From: Cenococcum geophilum 1.58
Taxonomy: Eukaryota; Ascomycota; Dothideomycetes; Gloniales; Gloniaceae
DNA: 64,000 bases
Assembly (NCBI GenBank): GCA_001692895.1
Contig: KV748211.1
Coordinates: forward strand, 1,178,001 to 1,242,000
Direction of reading: 5' to 3'
The translations under genes and the position numbers were made by a program. Positions 46,610-60,039 of this stretch are shown piece after piece (position 1 is the stretch's first letter; each line of letters opens with the position of its first letter). A model generated the notes under the pieces. It saw nothing but the letters and a program-made list of their open reading frames with translations. It had not been told where the DNA came from and made no database searches.

Positions 46610-48590
46610 TGGCCAAATTATCTAATATATAGGTTATTGCAGCGTCTAGCAGCCAGGTGCAACTTATATTTACTTTATAGCAGTGCCATATAGCTAATAA
46701 GATAGAGCCTATAGTATTAGTAAGCTTAAAAAGACTAGCGTATACCTAAGGACGAATCCGATAGTAATAAGATTCTATTACACCCCTATCGCCCTTAAGA
46801 CACTTGCCGTAGAACTAATATAACTTAGTATAAGCTTAAATCTGCCACCTATTCTAAGTCATTAGTTTAGAAAATAGTAAGGCCTACACACCTAGTATAT
46901 AGATTAACTATTTACCTATATATATAGGGTTATCGTGACATATTGCCTAATAAACGCCATTATTAACTAAGTACTGCCAAGGACGGAAGCACTAACGGTA
47001 TAAAACGATTAAGATATAAACTAGAACTACTCTAGCAGGGAGTACGACGGCAGGCCAAGTTTAACTCTATACCCGCATATATACCTATACTAGCCTATAC
47101 TAAGCTACTTATGCAGGCTATAGTTATAACAGGCTACTTTAATCCTTCCTATAGGCTCTCTCTATGGCCAGAAAGATAGAAGTCGGGCCTAAACGCACTA
47201 ATTATTAATGCTTGGCGAAAGGCTGGTTCGAACAATTAGGGGCGTATATTTAACGATATTCGGCCTCTACCTAAACCAAAAGAAGCTTATAGGGTAAGTC
47301 TCTAAAATCTACACCTCCTACTAGCAATATTTAAAGTAATACTAACACAGTATATATCGCAAAACTATAGTTATTTAACTGCGTTAGCAACTTTAGATCC
47401 TATATTCTAAGTAATATTCGTATAGTTATATATATACATTATCCGTTCCTTAATATACTAGATACCTAAGCTCTAGTCTTTTAACTACTTAAAGACAACG
47501 CATTTGCATACGCATATTCAAAGCTTATAAGCCCTACTATATACTCCTAGAGTTTACCTACTAATAACGGAAGGGGAAACAACAATTTGCAGCACCCGTA
47601 ATTATTAAGTGTATTGCTTAATGCTTTTTTAACCCAAACTCAAAAGGCCTAGCTTTATATCCTTAGACATCCGAGTATTTCTACCCACTTTTAGCTTACA
47701 CTATTGTACTAATTACTACTTATATTTAATATGCACTCACTAAATATAAAAAGGGAGGTCCGTGGCAAATAGTTAAGGTAGATATAATAGGAGAACTAAA
47801 CGGTATAAGTAATACTCTAATCTATATATATATTATAAGATACTAATTTATAAAGCAACGTATTATTAAATTTGGAAGATATAGGACGCGTAAGCTTCTA
47901 ACAGAAAGGCTAAACTACTATAGGTAATAGCTGGTCTTATTTAGAAGTAGATATACAAAACTAGCAACCTAGTTAATAATATGTATGCAGTATATAATCC
48001 ATATATAGATAACACCGATAATCTAGATAAGCTTAAGCTATATACAACCTAGTATAAGTTTAAGTTCTTAGTAATAGATAGCTTTCCTATCTCTAGCAGC
48101 GATAACTTAAGGCCTACCAGTTCTTCCTCTTTTGCTTATATAGATAAGGTAACGCTAGTAAGGAGTAAAGATTTAGGTTTAGATTAAAGGGTAAGTAAAA
48201 GCACATTTCTAAACATTATATTAATAACTTAACTAGGGCACTTTACGCTTGACCTTAATCTCTTTGCCGTCAATAACTATAAATAGCCCGCCTACCTAAA
48301 ACTATAAGGCTTCTTGCTTTAGGGTTGCTTAGTACTATAACTTAGATAATAAACTATATATACTTAATGTACTATATATAATAACACCAGATAGACTACG
48401 AAACTTACTAGACGTTAAAGAAGAAGATTTTCTTTAGTATACTCTTAGAAAGAGGGAAAAGCTACTAAATAATAGCAGATTTAACGTATTTTTGGAGTCT
48501 GTATAGTAAAAGGAAAATAACAATATTAAAATAAGGCTAGGATTGCCTAAAGATAACAACCTAGATGCATAGTTACTTCCTTAAGGTATA
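46610..48590 (+). pseudogene. Unrecognised coding remnant near the right end of the 21-kb element
   Basis: Opens MAKLSNI at 46611 and continues through blocks such as GTKRLRYKLELLQQGVRRQA (about 47000), FNSIPAYIPILAYTKLL, GLNALIINAWRKAGSNNQGR and VSLQNLHLLLAIFKVILTQY (to about 47350). A more distal block, LDVKEEDFLQYTLRKREKLL, lies near 48.41-48.47 kb. The two halves could be one gene or two. No family recognised. Interrupted by a few stops. Confidence 0.42.
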
Positions 48591-48654
48591 TAGATAATAT
48601 TTTACTTTCTTTCTAATTATTATATAATAATTTTTTTTTATATATAAAATATTA

Positions 48655-49275
48655 TAATTATTACAGTCATAAAAAATATTGCGATTATTATAGTTATAGT
48701 ATTATAGTCGTAGGAAATATTATAATTATTACAGTTATAAGAAATATTGCGACTATTATAGCTATGGGAAATATTGCGACTATTACAATTATAGGAAACA
48801 TTATAAATATTATAACTATTGCAGTCGTGTAAAATATTGCAACTATTACAGTTATGGAAAATATTGCGACCATTACAGTCGTGGGAAATATTGTAACTAT
48901 TACAGTCGTCAAAAATATTGCAACTATTACAGTCGTAGAAAATATTGCGACTATTGCAGCCATAGGAAATATTATAACTATTGCAGTCAAGGAAAATATT
49001 GCAACTATTGCAGTCGTGGGAAATATTGCAAATATTGCAGTCATGGGAAATATTACAACTATTGCAGTCGTGGAAAATATTATAACTATTGCAGTCATAG
49101 GAAATATTGCGACTATTGCAGTCGTGGGAAATATTGCGACTATTATAGTTGTGGGAAATATTACAAATATTACAGTCGTGGGAAATATTGCAACTATTGC
49201 AGTCGCGGGAAATATTATAAATATTGCAGTTATGGGAAATATTGCAACTATTACGGTTATAGGAAATATTATAAT
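48655..49275. repeat. 27-bp subterminal minisatellite
   Basis: About 23 imperfect copies of a 27-bp unit of the form GTGGGAAATATTGCAACTAT + TACAGTC. Because 27 is a multiple of three, long open stretches appear on both strands (48854-49312 + and 49098-48694 -) with a 9-residue period; these are not genes. The array lies about 150 bp inside the right TIR of the 21-kb element. A few eroded units also occur in the 1.4-kb derivative (9664-9755). Confidence 0.9.
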
Positions 49276-52200
49276 TTTAAGATATAAGGTTGCTAAAGTA
49301 GCCCCAGGCTAGCGTAAAAAAGTGTATATAAGCAGATTAGCGGATCCAGCGGAAATGACCCCGGGCTAGCCCCGGGCTAGCCCCTAGCTAGCCCCTACTA
49401 CTCTCCCGTTTTCCTAACGCAGTTTTATAATAGAAGAATATAGATATCTTAACGGAGATGCCAAGGCGTTAGCAGATTTGTCTCTATATATTAGAGTTAA
49501 ATTATATGCCTTAGTTAGACGTAATTGAGTTAGGTAACCTATATAGTTAGTAAACTTCGCGAAGGAAGGCGTTAGTAACGTCACTAATGGCTACGCCTTC
49601 GGTTAGGACGTAGTGGCGCTCTTTTATAAGTCGGCATATTATTATAAGGATATTCTTATAGGTACGGCCGTGTCGTTTATAGGGTAGTAGGTTAATAACG
49701 AAATCTATGGCGATATCTGCCTATTATTATATAGGTACTAGTAGAGGATATAGTAGTCCTTAGTACTTTATATTAAAGGCCTTAGCGCGCTTATAACTAT
49801 AGTAGGCGCCTATAAAGCGTTTAACTAAGTCTATTATTTTTAGCCAGAAGTAGTATCGGCTAAGAAGCTTATAGGTTCCTTTTCTACCTAGGTAGCCGCT
49901 TAATCGGAGGTCGTAGGCCATTTAGATTAGTTGCCGTTATAGATTTTCTAAGTTAGGGATAAATAGGCGGCCTTTATAATAGAGCCTATTCTCTTTTACT
50001 TTTAAGGCTACTATATTAATCTAGCCTAAGCTTTAGAGGTTAGTAGGCAGCGTATAGGCGCCGGCGGTCTTTATAGCAATAAGTTAATATAATAATAGGT
50101 CGGTAAAGGCGTTATATACTATAGTAATAAGCTTATTAATTTTGGGAGGTAACTTTAGTTCTGTGATATAAAGCTAGGGTATAGTTAGCTCTATTATAGG
50201 TAGTATGCCTAAGGCCAAATTTCGTGCTTTTAGGATCGTCTGTTATTAGAACTAATTATAGGGGTTATCTTTAAACTAAGGAAGGTCTTGCGAGCGGCGT
50301 ATTAGGCTATTAGGTTTAGTACCTTATACTCCTAGTCTATATACAATTTTAAAGTTAAAACTAGAGAGGAACTTATTCTAATATACTTAGCGTTAGTTTA
50401 GCTACTTTATGGTTATAAAGTACTTAAGGTTGCAATAGTCCGTAAGGACTTTAGTTAGCTAGTTAGGCTCTACTAAGGAGAGTTCTAGTTAGAATTCTTC
50501 AAACGCTTATATAATTATAAGGAGTTCTTTATTATAGATCTCGTAGTTATACTCTTATAGTATAAGCTTAGACGAGTAGAATGCGACTAGGTAAAGGAGA
50601 CCGTTATTACCTATTTAAGAAAGGATACCTGCGTTAACGTAGTCTAAGGACTTGGTTTTAAGGTAGAGTTATTATCCTAGTATAAAGTAAGCTAGAATAG
50701 ATGCTTTAGTAAAGGTATTTTTAAGGTCTTAAAACGCCTTCTCGCATTTAGGCGTCTAGGTAAAGCATAGGTGCGTTTTTCTTCCTTTTACAGAAAGGCC
50801 CTTCGTTTGTATTATTATTATAAGTAGTGCTACTATACCTAAGAAGTTGTATATAAATTTCTAATAGAAGTTAGCGAAACTTATACGCCCTTAATATAGT
50901 TAAGGGCTTACTATTTGGTAATTATGCGTACCTTCTTAGGGTCTATACGGACACCCTTAGTAGTAATAATTAGTCTAAGGTATTTTACTTCTATAACTAA
51001 GAATTCGCATTTCTTTAAATTAATATAAAGTCCTATGTCCCTAAGGCGCTATAGGACCTTTTAAACGTGTTCTGTATACTTAGAGGGGTTATTGCTATAA
51101 ATAAGTATATTATCTAGGTACGCGGAGTAGAAGTCATTAAGGTAATCCTATAAGGCGTTATTAATATAGCTTTAGAAGGTGCCTGGGCCGTTATATATAC
51201 TAAAGGGCATAACGGTATATTTAAATTGGCTAAAGCGCGATGCAAATGCGGTTTTCCATTTATCACCTTCCCGTATTTAGAGGTGGTTAAAGGCGGCAAT
51301 AATATTAAGCTTAGTATAGATTTTGGCTTAACTAAGCCGCTTAAGGGTCTTACGTATAAGCGGTACTAGGTATTAGTTTTTAATTATAATAGCGTTAAGT
51401 CCTCTATAGTTAACGTAGAATTAAATACCTCCTTTTAGCTTCTTAGCGAGAAGAATAGGGGCGGCTACTAGTGATATACTGGGACGAATAAATCCTTTAT
51501 TAAGGTGCTTATTAATATACTTTTTTATAACTAGAAGCTCGTCTTTTAATATTAGGTAGAGTCTCTTATAAGGTAGCATTTTTCCTTATTTAATATTAAT
51601 GGTATAGTCATTAGGTCGATATAGGGGGAGTATATTTACGCTCTTTTGTAAGCATATATTGGTAAAGTTATAGTACCTCTTAGGGAGGAGCTTATAGAGT
51701 TCTTCGTTAGTAAGTCCTTTTTTAAGCTTTATAAACTTCTTAAAGTCTAAAGGTAAAAGTCCGTAGAGTTCTATAGGGGCGTTATCTTCTAGAAGGTTAA
51801 CTATGTCTATCCTATTACTATAGAGGACGTAGTCCTATTCTTTATTAAGCTTATATAGTTGTAATTAAGAAGCTGTAGTAACGGTCTAGCCTTTCTTACG
51901 TGCTATACGGTAAAAGGCTAGGGCACTTATATAGTGGCAGTTGGTTATAGGTGGGATAATAAGGGGTTCCTTAGGTTAATATCCTAGGGAGTAAATAGAG
52001 GCGGCTAGGCTATGTCCTAGGCAAGTCTCTCTATAGTATTTAGAGTTAAAGGTTACTTCTTTCTTCTTCTAGTTAATAGCAGGGTTATATTATTTAAGCT
52101 AGTTTATTCTAAGGATAATAGGGTAATTAATAAGTAGTATTATATAGGCCTAGAGTTCTTCCTAGTACCTATTTATATCTAGGTGGAGTTATACTATATA

Positions 52201-54211
52201 GGTAATCTTCTATACAGTATAATTACCGTTAGCGAGTTATAGGGCGCGGGCTTTAGTAAGGGGTAAGGTAGGTAGGTTATAAGTACACACAAATTAGGTA
52301 TCTATAAATTTATTAGTAGCTCCGCAATTAATTATAAAACGGCTTTTATATTATTTTTTAGTAGTAGTTCCTATTATAGGTAAAACTATCTATTTCCGTC
52401 TATTTATTTTTATAGAGTTATCTATTAAGCAAGCTAATATATAGATCCCTCCGTCGTTAGGGCGTCCTAACCTATAACTTAGGGCTAGGACTTGGCGTTT
52501 TCTGTTTCCGTATCCAACTCTACCACTATTACTACGTCTTTGTCTTGTATAGTAGTGGCGTATAGCAACGTATTTAGTATTTAGGGTATTAGGTTAAGTA
52601 TTAGGCGGCAGCTACTAAACCTAGCTATTAGGCAGGTTAGGTTATCGCAATAATAGCCTTCTTAACGGCATCTATAGCAGTATCCTAGTTTTTAGAGTAG
52701 CTCGCGCTCTCCATCTAGGAGTTTCTATAGAAAGGTTAGTATAGAGAAATCGATATTGGTTCTGGTAGTACTTAAGGTAGTAAGCGTTAGTAGCTTAGTA
52801 TATATGGGTTTAGTAGGCCTAGGGGGCTTCTATAAAGAGGCCTTTAGGTAAGAGTTAGTAGTAGCTATCTAATTTAGTTATTATTTAATCTTCTATAGAG
52901 CTGCTACCATATTATAAATATTGTTATAGTTATAGCTAGCGGCTGCGTAACTAAGGCAATAAGTAACTTTTTTAAGGAGGTCCTTTTAGTTTTTAGTATT
53001 ATCTTAGGTGAGGGCTCTAGTATATTCCTAGAATTTAATATAGAATTTATTAAATAATTCGGTAGGGCTTATCTTTAGGGTATATAGTTTAGCTCGGTTA
53101 GTGGCTAGTAGGTTATAGTTACGGTATATTAGGTCGAGATCGTTAAGGACTTCTTAGTAGGACTGCTACTTTTAGGGGCTACTAGTCTCCTATTAGGCGA
53201 AGAGTCTATTAAACGGTATACCCTTTATTCGCCTAATAATGTAGCCAATCTTAGTATCTTCTATAGAAAAAAGGCAGGCGCTCTAAGTTAGTTTTTTACG
53301 GATTTATATCTTCTAGTAGCTATATTCTTTATAGTCTTCCTAAAAGACTAGGGGATTAGGGTAGCGTATATTAGACCCTATAGTAGCAGTTTAGGTCTAA
53401 TTATTATAGCTTTTATCATCGCTGCTTTAGTAGGGGTTCCTATTAGGTAAAGCTGCTTAGCGCTAGCCCTCTATTAAGCGTTAAGTAGGTAAAGTTGCTA
53501 GGGGCGTAGAGACTTAGGTGGCGTTATATATAGTAAAAAGGTGTCTAGCGTTATTATAAATGTGCTTATTAAGCTAAGATTATAGGTATTTAATTATGCC
53601 TTCTCTTTTAGTAACCGTAGCAATTAGTATAATCTTAGCCTTCTTTAACTATTGGACGTCGCGTTCAGATACGCGGAGGTTATCTTTGGTTTCTTGTCGT
53701 GTATTATCGGCGAGCGCCTCACAAGCTTATAGGTCTTGGATAATATTACAATCTTAAGCAGTACGTATCTTAGCTCGTATAAGCTTTAGGTAATAGTTTT
53801 GTAGAAGGCGGTAGTATTTATTAGGGTCTTATGCTACCATTTTTACAAACGTCTCAGCGTCTCGTATTTCGATTTTAATGGGTAATAGCCCTTCCGTTTA
53901 CTTATCTGTAGTTATATAATTAATAAAAGATAAGACATTATTGGTGTCTATCTCCTTAGGGGTTAAGGCTAGGGCTAATAAATTAAATTCTTCTGGGATT
54001 AATTGGCGTTGTAGGTTAAGTATAGGTATTGGATTATTCTTTAGGTTTAACATAGTAGCTAGTAAGGGATATTGTCTTACTATTATGGGTTCCTTAGAAG
54101 TATAAAGTGAGGTAATTTATAGACATACTGCTTTTGGTAGCGCCTGCAGTATTATAAAGACGTAGAATTGGTTATAGGCTAAGCGTTAGTGGTAAAAAAG
54201 GCGCAACGTAA

Positions 54212-54404
54212 TATTATGGGATGGGGGCAGTGGCTACAAAGCATATGTATTCGAGGAGTCTACAAGACGTTACGCGATCGATCGTAAGGGTCAAGGGCGT
54301 AAGGAGGTGATATACCTACGCGTAGCTGACATAAGCTATACGCGAGGTGTACGCGAGAGTACGGGGCTCTCCTATAGAGGCCCCTGCGGTGGGGTTCCGT
54401 AACA
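54212..54404 (-). repeat. 5' LTR of Gypsy B
   Basis: 193 bp, followed by ATAGA. Partner of 22212-22404. Confidence 0.92.
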
Positions 54405-56711
54405 ATAGACGACACTAATATAGTATCCCTTTTTATATCTTAGACCTAAGATCTTATAATATAATCCTTAGCCAAAAATAGATATCCTATTTTAATATTT
54501 GGCTAAATATATAATAAAGACAATTTATTTAGCCGGAGGATAGACCAAAAGTACCTTCCTTTATTAGGGAGATCCAAACCAACTATAAAACAATAGCCGT
54601 AAAGGCTAACTCTACCTACTAGCAGAACATCTAGGCCTATAACTTAGCCTTTACTAAAGAAAACGCTCGCTATATAGCTAGAAAGAACTCTATATTAATA
54701 AAGATACTTTTCTAAAGTACTATATTTAAAGAGGACTTTATATATAGTAGTAAGATAGATAGTAATATAAATAACATCTAAATTGTGTAGATTTAACCGG
54801 TATAGAAAAGAACGCATTAATAGGATATAAGGGATAACCTTTAAAAGATGCGATAGGAGCTAAAAGGAGTAATAATAATGCTAGTACCCTAGAAGCCCCT
54901 AAGGTTATATACACCCCTATTATTATATAACCCCCCTATAATAGATATCGCTGTAATTAGCGCTATAGCGTTCTACTTTAATATATACTAAAAAGATAAT
55001 AAGGTCTTTATAACAAGCCTATATAAGATTAACCAAATTATTAATAATAGGAAGAAAAAGCTAGCTAAGGGAACTAATAAGAAACTGGTTAAATGCCTTT
55101 TCTTTACTATCTATATAAACTACAAGGATATATTTTTAAAAGTGACTTTAAATAAGTTACCCCCTTACTAGATATATAATTATAAGATTTAATTAAAAGC
55201 CAATAACTTACTAGGCTATAGCCCCTTTACTAATAATTAATAGATAAGCTAAAAGCAATAAAGTAGTACTTAATTAATAACCTGGATAAAGGGTTTATTA
55301 ATCTAAGTTTAGCCCCTTTTACTCCCTCTATCCTATTTATAAAAAGCTTAGTAAAGGCCTTTATTTTTATATTAACTATTAAAAGCTAAACACTATTACT
55401 TAAAAAGATTAGTATTCTATTTCTTTAATTAATAAAACCCTTATATATCTAAGCCGGGCAAAGATCTTTACTAAACTTAATATCTATTAAGCTTTCCACT
55501 AAATTAGGATAGACCCTATATTTAAAGATTTAATAATATTCTATACCTATTATTGTTTCTATAAATATAAAGTTCTTCCTTTTAGACTAATAAACGGACT
55601 AGCTATATACTAAAAGTATATAAATAACATTCTCTTTAGTTATCTTAATAAATTCTATACAGTATACCTAGACGACATTTTTATATACTTAGATAATAAA
55701 CTTAAGTATTAAGTTTATATTAAAAAGGGTTTGGAGAGACTATAAAACGCGGGCTTATAAGTTAATATTAAGAAATATAAGTTTAGGGTAAAACGTATAA
55801 AATACCTTAGGTTTATTATAACTATAGAAGGAATTAAGGTTAACCCTAAGAAGGTAAAGGCAATCTATAACTAGAAGCCCCCTTATATAGTAAAAGGGAT
55901 CTAGTCCTTCCTTAGCTTTTATAACTTCTACCGCTAATTTATCCGCAATTATAGAATTATAGCGAAGCCCCTTATACGCCTAACTAAAATAGACACGCCT
56001 TTTATATTTAATAGTAGCTATATAAAAGCTTTTAAAGAGATAAAGGATTAGCTTATTTCTTCTTTAATTCTTTATTACTATAGCCCAGACCTTAAATTAA
56101 TATTAGAAATAGATGCTTCTAATAGGGTTATAGCAGGAATTCGATTATAGCTATATCTGGACGGCGAATAGTACCCTATTACCTTCTTTTTAAAAATAAT
56201 AAAACTAGCTAAGTATAACTATAGAGTACATAATAAAAAATGCTAGCTATTATTTAATTACTATTCTAATAGTGTGTAGAGCTTAAAGGTATAAACTTCC
56301 AGATTAAGATATATATAGATTATAAAGCCCTAAAGTATTTTATAACTATAAAGCAGCTTACTAAATAATAAGCCTAGTAGGCCAAAATACTCTTATAAGT
56401 TTACTTTATAATTATATATCGTTTTAGTAAGTAAAACTTTAAGGCTAATACCTTAACCTAAAGAGAATAAAATATAGAACTTTAGAATAAAATATAGAAC
56501 TTTAGGATAAGCTAAAGACCTAATACCGGACGCGTGCCTTCCTTTATCCTAAATAGCTTAACCTACGGATCCTTAAGGAGCTAGACTTTTAGTAAGCCGA
56601 GCTAGCACTAATAAAGGAGTCCTTAGATAAACTAATAAGGCTAATTAACTGCCTTCTAACTATAAACCGCACGGTTAACGCCCTAAAGGCCCTCCGTAAT
56701 TAAGCCGTAAA

Positions 56712-58243
56712 CTCACTAGAGAAATACCAGCTAATCTATTTTATAAGAAAACGCAACCAATCTGCAGATCTCTAGCATATAATTCGCATCTAAGGCTTTG
56801 GGGGTCAACCAGTTCAGGGCCTAAGGGTATTAGGAGTATGGGTAGACAGCAAGCTCCGGTGGAGCGCACATGNGGCGTAAGCGGCCCGTAAAGGCCAAGC
56901 ACAGTTCATCGCTTTATCCAGGATTGTTAATTCTATATAGGGTCCATGCTTCCAGAGGTCACGCCTACTATATACAGCAGTCGTCCGGCCAACCATAACA
57001 TATAGATCCAGTATTTGGGCCATTGGAGAAACTAAGAAGGGCCCCCCTAAATCACTCCTTAAACTACTTCAAAAGGTCCAGATAGCCTGCCTTTAGAGTA
57101 TCACAGGCGGGTATAAGCGAACGGCCACAGCACTGCTTAAGAAGGAATCTAATATTCCCCCCCTACAGTTATATATTAAAGCCGCTACAATATAAAGGAC
57201 GCAAAATAAACGCAACTCTAATATCACAAAGTACATTAAAACACGCCTAAGTAAACTATAGAGGAACCCTAGGGTGCCCTATAGGAGAACAAACCAACAA
57301 CCCCAAAGTAGGGAAGAGATATTAGAGAAACAGGTAAAGAAAGCAGAAGAAAAATAGTGCCGCTTTAGGGCCTAGGCCCATATAGAGGAGGAAGGGAGAC
57401 GCGTAAGAGGTTAGCAAAGACAGCAAGATAGAGAAAGGAGCCAAAGTAGAACATGTAAGAACGCCGGGAAACCATCTACCGTAATGCAATACTGGTTGGA
57501 CTAACGCTAGAGAGGCGAATAGGAGTTAAAGGTATAGAGGCTAACTCAGGCAAGACGAACCCAAGCTATAGCATAGTTAACGCCATGGGGGGTAAATACC
57601 TAAGGGCTCCGAGAAGGCCTAATAAAGGCAGAAAATATAATAGCAATACTCTTAAGAACAGGAATAATAGGACTAAAAGACTGGCTTTACTGGGTAGGTG
57701 TCCTAGTAGGTAGCCCAAGATGCGAATATAGCTGGCCAAGACAGACACCAAAACACGTAATACTGCTATGCCCCCTACGCACCAATCAAGAAACAATGCT
57801 CTCAGCAGCTGGCATAGAGAACTATAATACACTACTCTCAATATAAAAAGGCCTTAAGGCGGTCACCTAGTGGCTTATTAGTTAAAATATGCTAAATTAG
57901 TTCCGGGTTATAAGGGAAATAGTAATAAAAGGCAAGGGGGCGAGCAGCAGGTGCCCCCTAGTAACTCTATAGTAGTAGAGTAATAGTTTATAATACTAGC
58001 GCGTCCATAGGCTTATTACGGCAGCAGTGGTTCCTAAGGAGGTCAAACAGTAAGGTAGTAGAGCACCATAGGCGACTCGTAGGCGCTAAGTAGGCGAGTC
58101 CCAAAAGGCGGGGAGATGGATCACAGGGTTTTCTCATTTTTCTTAAATAGAGTTTTCTCCCCATATGTAAATAAGGAGTAGTCCGCGTGGGCCCAATAGG
58201 GATCCGAATCGGACGTTAAGCAATAAATTATTATTATTATTAT
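56712..58243 (+). mobile_element. 5'-truncated Tad-like LINE (non-LTR retrotransposon)
   Basis: 1.53 kb flanked by a perfect 15-bp duplication TAATTAAGCCGTAAA (56697-56711 and 58244-58258), ending in an (ATT)n tail at about 58225-58243. Plus-strand blocks match the C-terminal end of LINE ORF2: LRVLGVWVDSKLRWSAH (about 56820), ALSRIVNSI, LLYTAVVRPTITY (about 56965-57005) and LQKVQIACLQSITGGYKRTA (about 57070-57130). A terminal Cys/His knuckle block follows (CEYSWPRQTPKHVILLCPLR, about 57721-57780). The endonuclease and most of the reverse transcriptase are absent, the usual result of incomplete reverse transcription. One unresolved base lies at 56873. It sits inside Gypsy C's pol and looks much less RIP-affected than its host. 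Confidence 0.9.
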
Positions 58244-60039
58244 TAATTAAGCCGTAAAAGAAACCCCTAATTTTAAAATAGAGGAAGTGTTGCTTCTATA
58301 CTAGGAGCGGCTTATAGTCCCTAATGTTAATAATTTACTAATAGAACTAATCCGCGAAGCTTATTGCTAAGTCTTTATAACATACCCTAGTAAGAATAAG
58401 ATCCGTTAAATTATTAACTACTACTATTATTAGCTAAGAATGGTTGCGGATATTAATTAATATATATAGAATTACGAGGACTACTAAAAAGCTATAACCC
58501 TATAAGATAAAACCCTAAAACTACTTAAGTTACTCTTAATACTAGAGCGCCCTTAGTAGTATATCTTTATAGACTTTTATAAACTACCTATAGACCGTAA
58601 CGAATATAATATAGTTATAGTTATAGTTAGCCGCTTTAGTAAATGCCCGTTTTTAATTCCCTATTATAAAAATCTTAATGCTAAAGAGGTAGCCTAGCTA
58701 TATATTTACTACGTTTACTAAATATATAGACTACTAGATACTATTATATCTAATTATAGGCTATAGTTTATATTAGCCTTTTAGAGTAAGTTTACTTAAA
58801 TCCTAGGTATTAAGCTAAAGCTTTTTATAGCTTATTACCCCTAAATAGATAGTTAGATAGAGATTATAAATTAATACCTAAACTAGAGGCTTAGGCCCTT
58901 TATTAACTACTTTTAGAATAACTAGTCTAAACTACTGCCTTTAATGGACTACGCCTAAGTAACCTTACCCTATAACTCTATAGGGTTTGCCCTAATTTAG
59001 CTAAAAATAGGATACTTACTCTATATAAGCTTTAACTAAAAAAGGCTAGAAGAACCCTAGACTATATAAGAAACGCTATCCTATAGTAAGGCCTAATAGT
59101 ACGCTAAACACTTAGAGGAAGCCTAGCTAGTAACCTATAAGAATCTAGGAAAAGCCTAGAGATTAATAAAATAGTAGGCAAATAAACACCGTTAAGAGCC
59201 TAATTTTACCCCTAGCGATATAGTTTGGGTTATAATAAGAAATTAAAAGACTAAACAACCTAGCTATAAGCTAGACTACTAAATAGTAGGACTATATAAG
59301 GTCCTTAAGAAGATAGGCAACTTATATAAGGTAAAGCTCCTAAATTTAATTAGGGTACACCCTATTTTCTTACTAGATAAGCTATAGAAAGCTATAAACA
59401 ACCTATTACCTAAATAAAGAATAAGCCTTCTCTGCTAATTTAAGTAAACGGTAATAATAAATAGGAAGTTAATAAAATATTAGCCTATAAGATAGTATAG
59501 GGAATATTAAAATACCGTGTTTAATAAAAGGGGCTATAACCCGGACCTAATCTAGTACCCTATATAGAACTTTATAGGCTACCCCTAAAGGCTTAAAAAT
59601 TTTTTTTAACTAATACCCTAACGTACCTAGACCCCTAAAGTACCTAGATAAGTGGACGAAATGCTAGTGTAATAAAGATAATAAGTTATTAGAGGAGTAT
59701 AGGGATAAGAACGCCCTTAAGCTCTAATATAGCTATCTGCCAAATTCTACTATATTCTGCTGTTTTCTATAAGTACCGTAAAATATTAAATATCTAGAAA
59801 CTTTAACCGCCGGTTAAAGTTATTTAATTAGTTAAATTCTTACTAAGACTTTTAGCGGCTACTATTTTTAGCCTAGTACTTCTACTTAACCTACGGTTGC
59901 CTTTTATACTTAGTTTAGACGCACTTACATCTTCTTTTTCCTCCTTATCTTATATTTTATAATCTTACGTTTTAGAGCCTAGTGCTATCCTATTTCTAAC
60001 TAAGCTTAAGAGTAGGCTTTCTTTTAAAGAGGGGGGTAA

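Larger units (their letters stand above)
28391..49419. mobile_element. Giant (21-kb) TIR DNA transposon with cargo genes
   Basis: Ends CGTCAGGAAAACGGG and CCCGTTTTCCTAACG form a short inverted repeat of about 15 bp. They sit at an exact interruption of Gypsy B: by comparison with copy A the target reads CCTAGCAGTTTTA, with CA duplicated (28389-28390 and 49420-49421). A second left end of the same family begins at 28630, 239 bp inside the first. The interior holds a transposase-like remnant on the minus strand, two SNF2-type ATPase genes on the plus strand, a minus-strand coiled-coil remnant, two unrecognised coding remnants, two copies of a 148-bp tandem array and a 27-bp minisatellite close to the right end. 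Subterminal repeats and a 2-3 bp duplication recall CACTA-like elements, but the termini do not begin CACTA. It is heavily RIP-like and inactive. Confidence 0.82.
22212..54404 (-). mobile_element. Gypsy/Ty3-type LTR retrotransposon B (sister of A), fossil, twice interrupted
   Basis: Same family and orientation as Gypsy A. LTRs of 193 bp lie at 22212-22404 and 54212-54404, flanked by the perfect duplication ATAGA (22207-22211 and 54405-54409). Its internal sequence lies in three pieces: 22405-22533, 27343-28390 and 49420-54211. These pieces align in order with Gypsy A. The joints fall where a Ngaro-like element and the 21-kb TIR element have inserted. Subtracting those inserts leaves about 6.35 kb, matching A's 6.344 kb. 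It is heavily decayed, with very many breaks. It inserted into Gypsy C only about 560 bp (in C coordinates) from copy A. Confidence 0.94.

Noticed and set aside
48694-49312. Open frames on both strands with a 9-residue period
   Set aside because: Produced by a 27-bp minisatellite whose length is a multiple of three; no real protein features.
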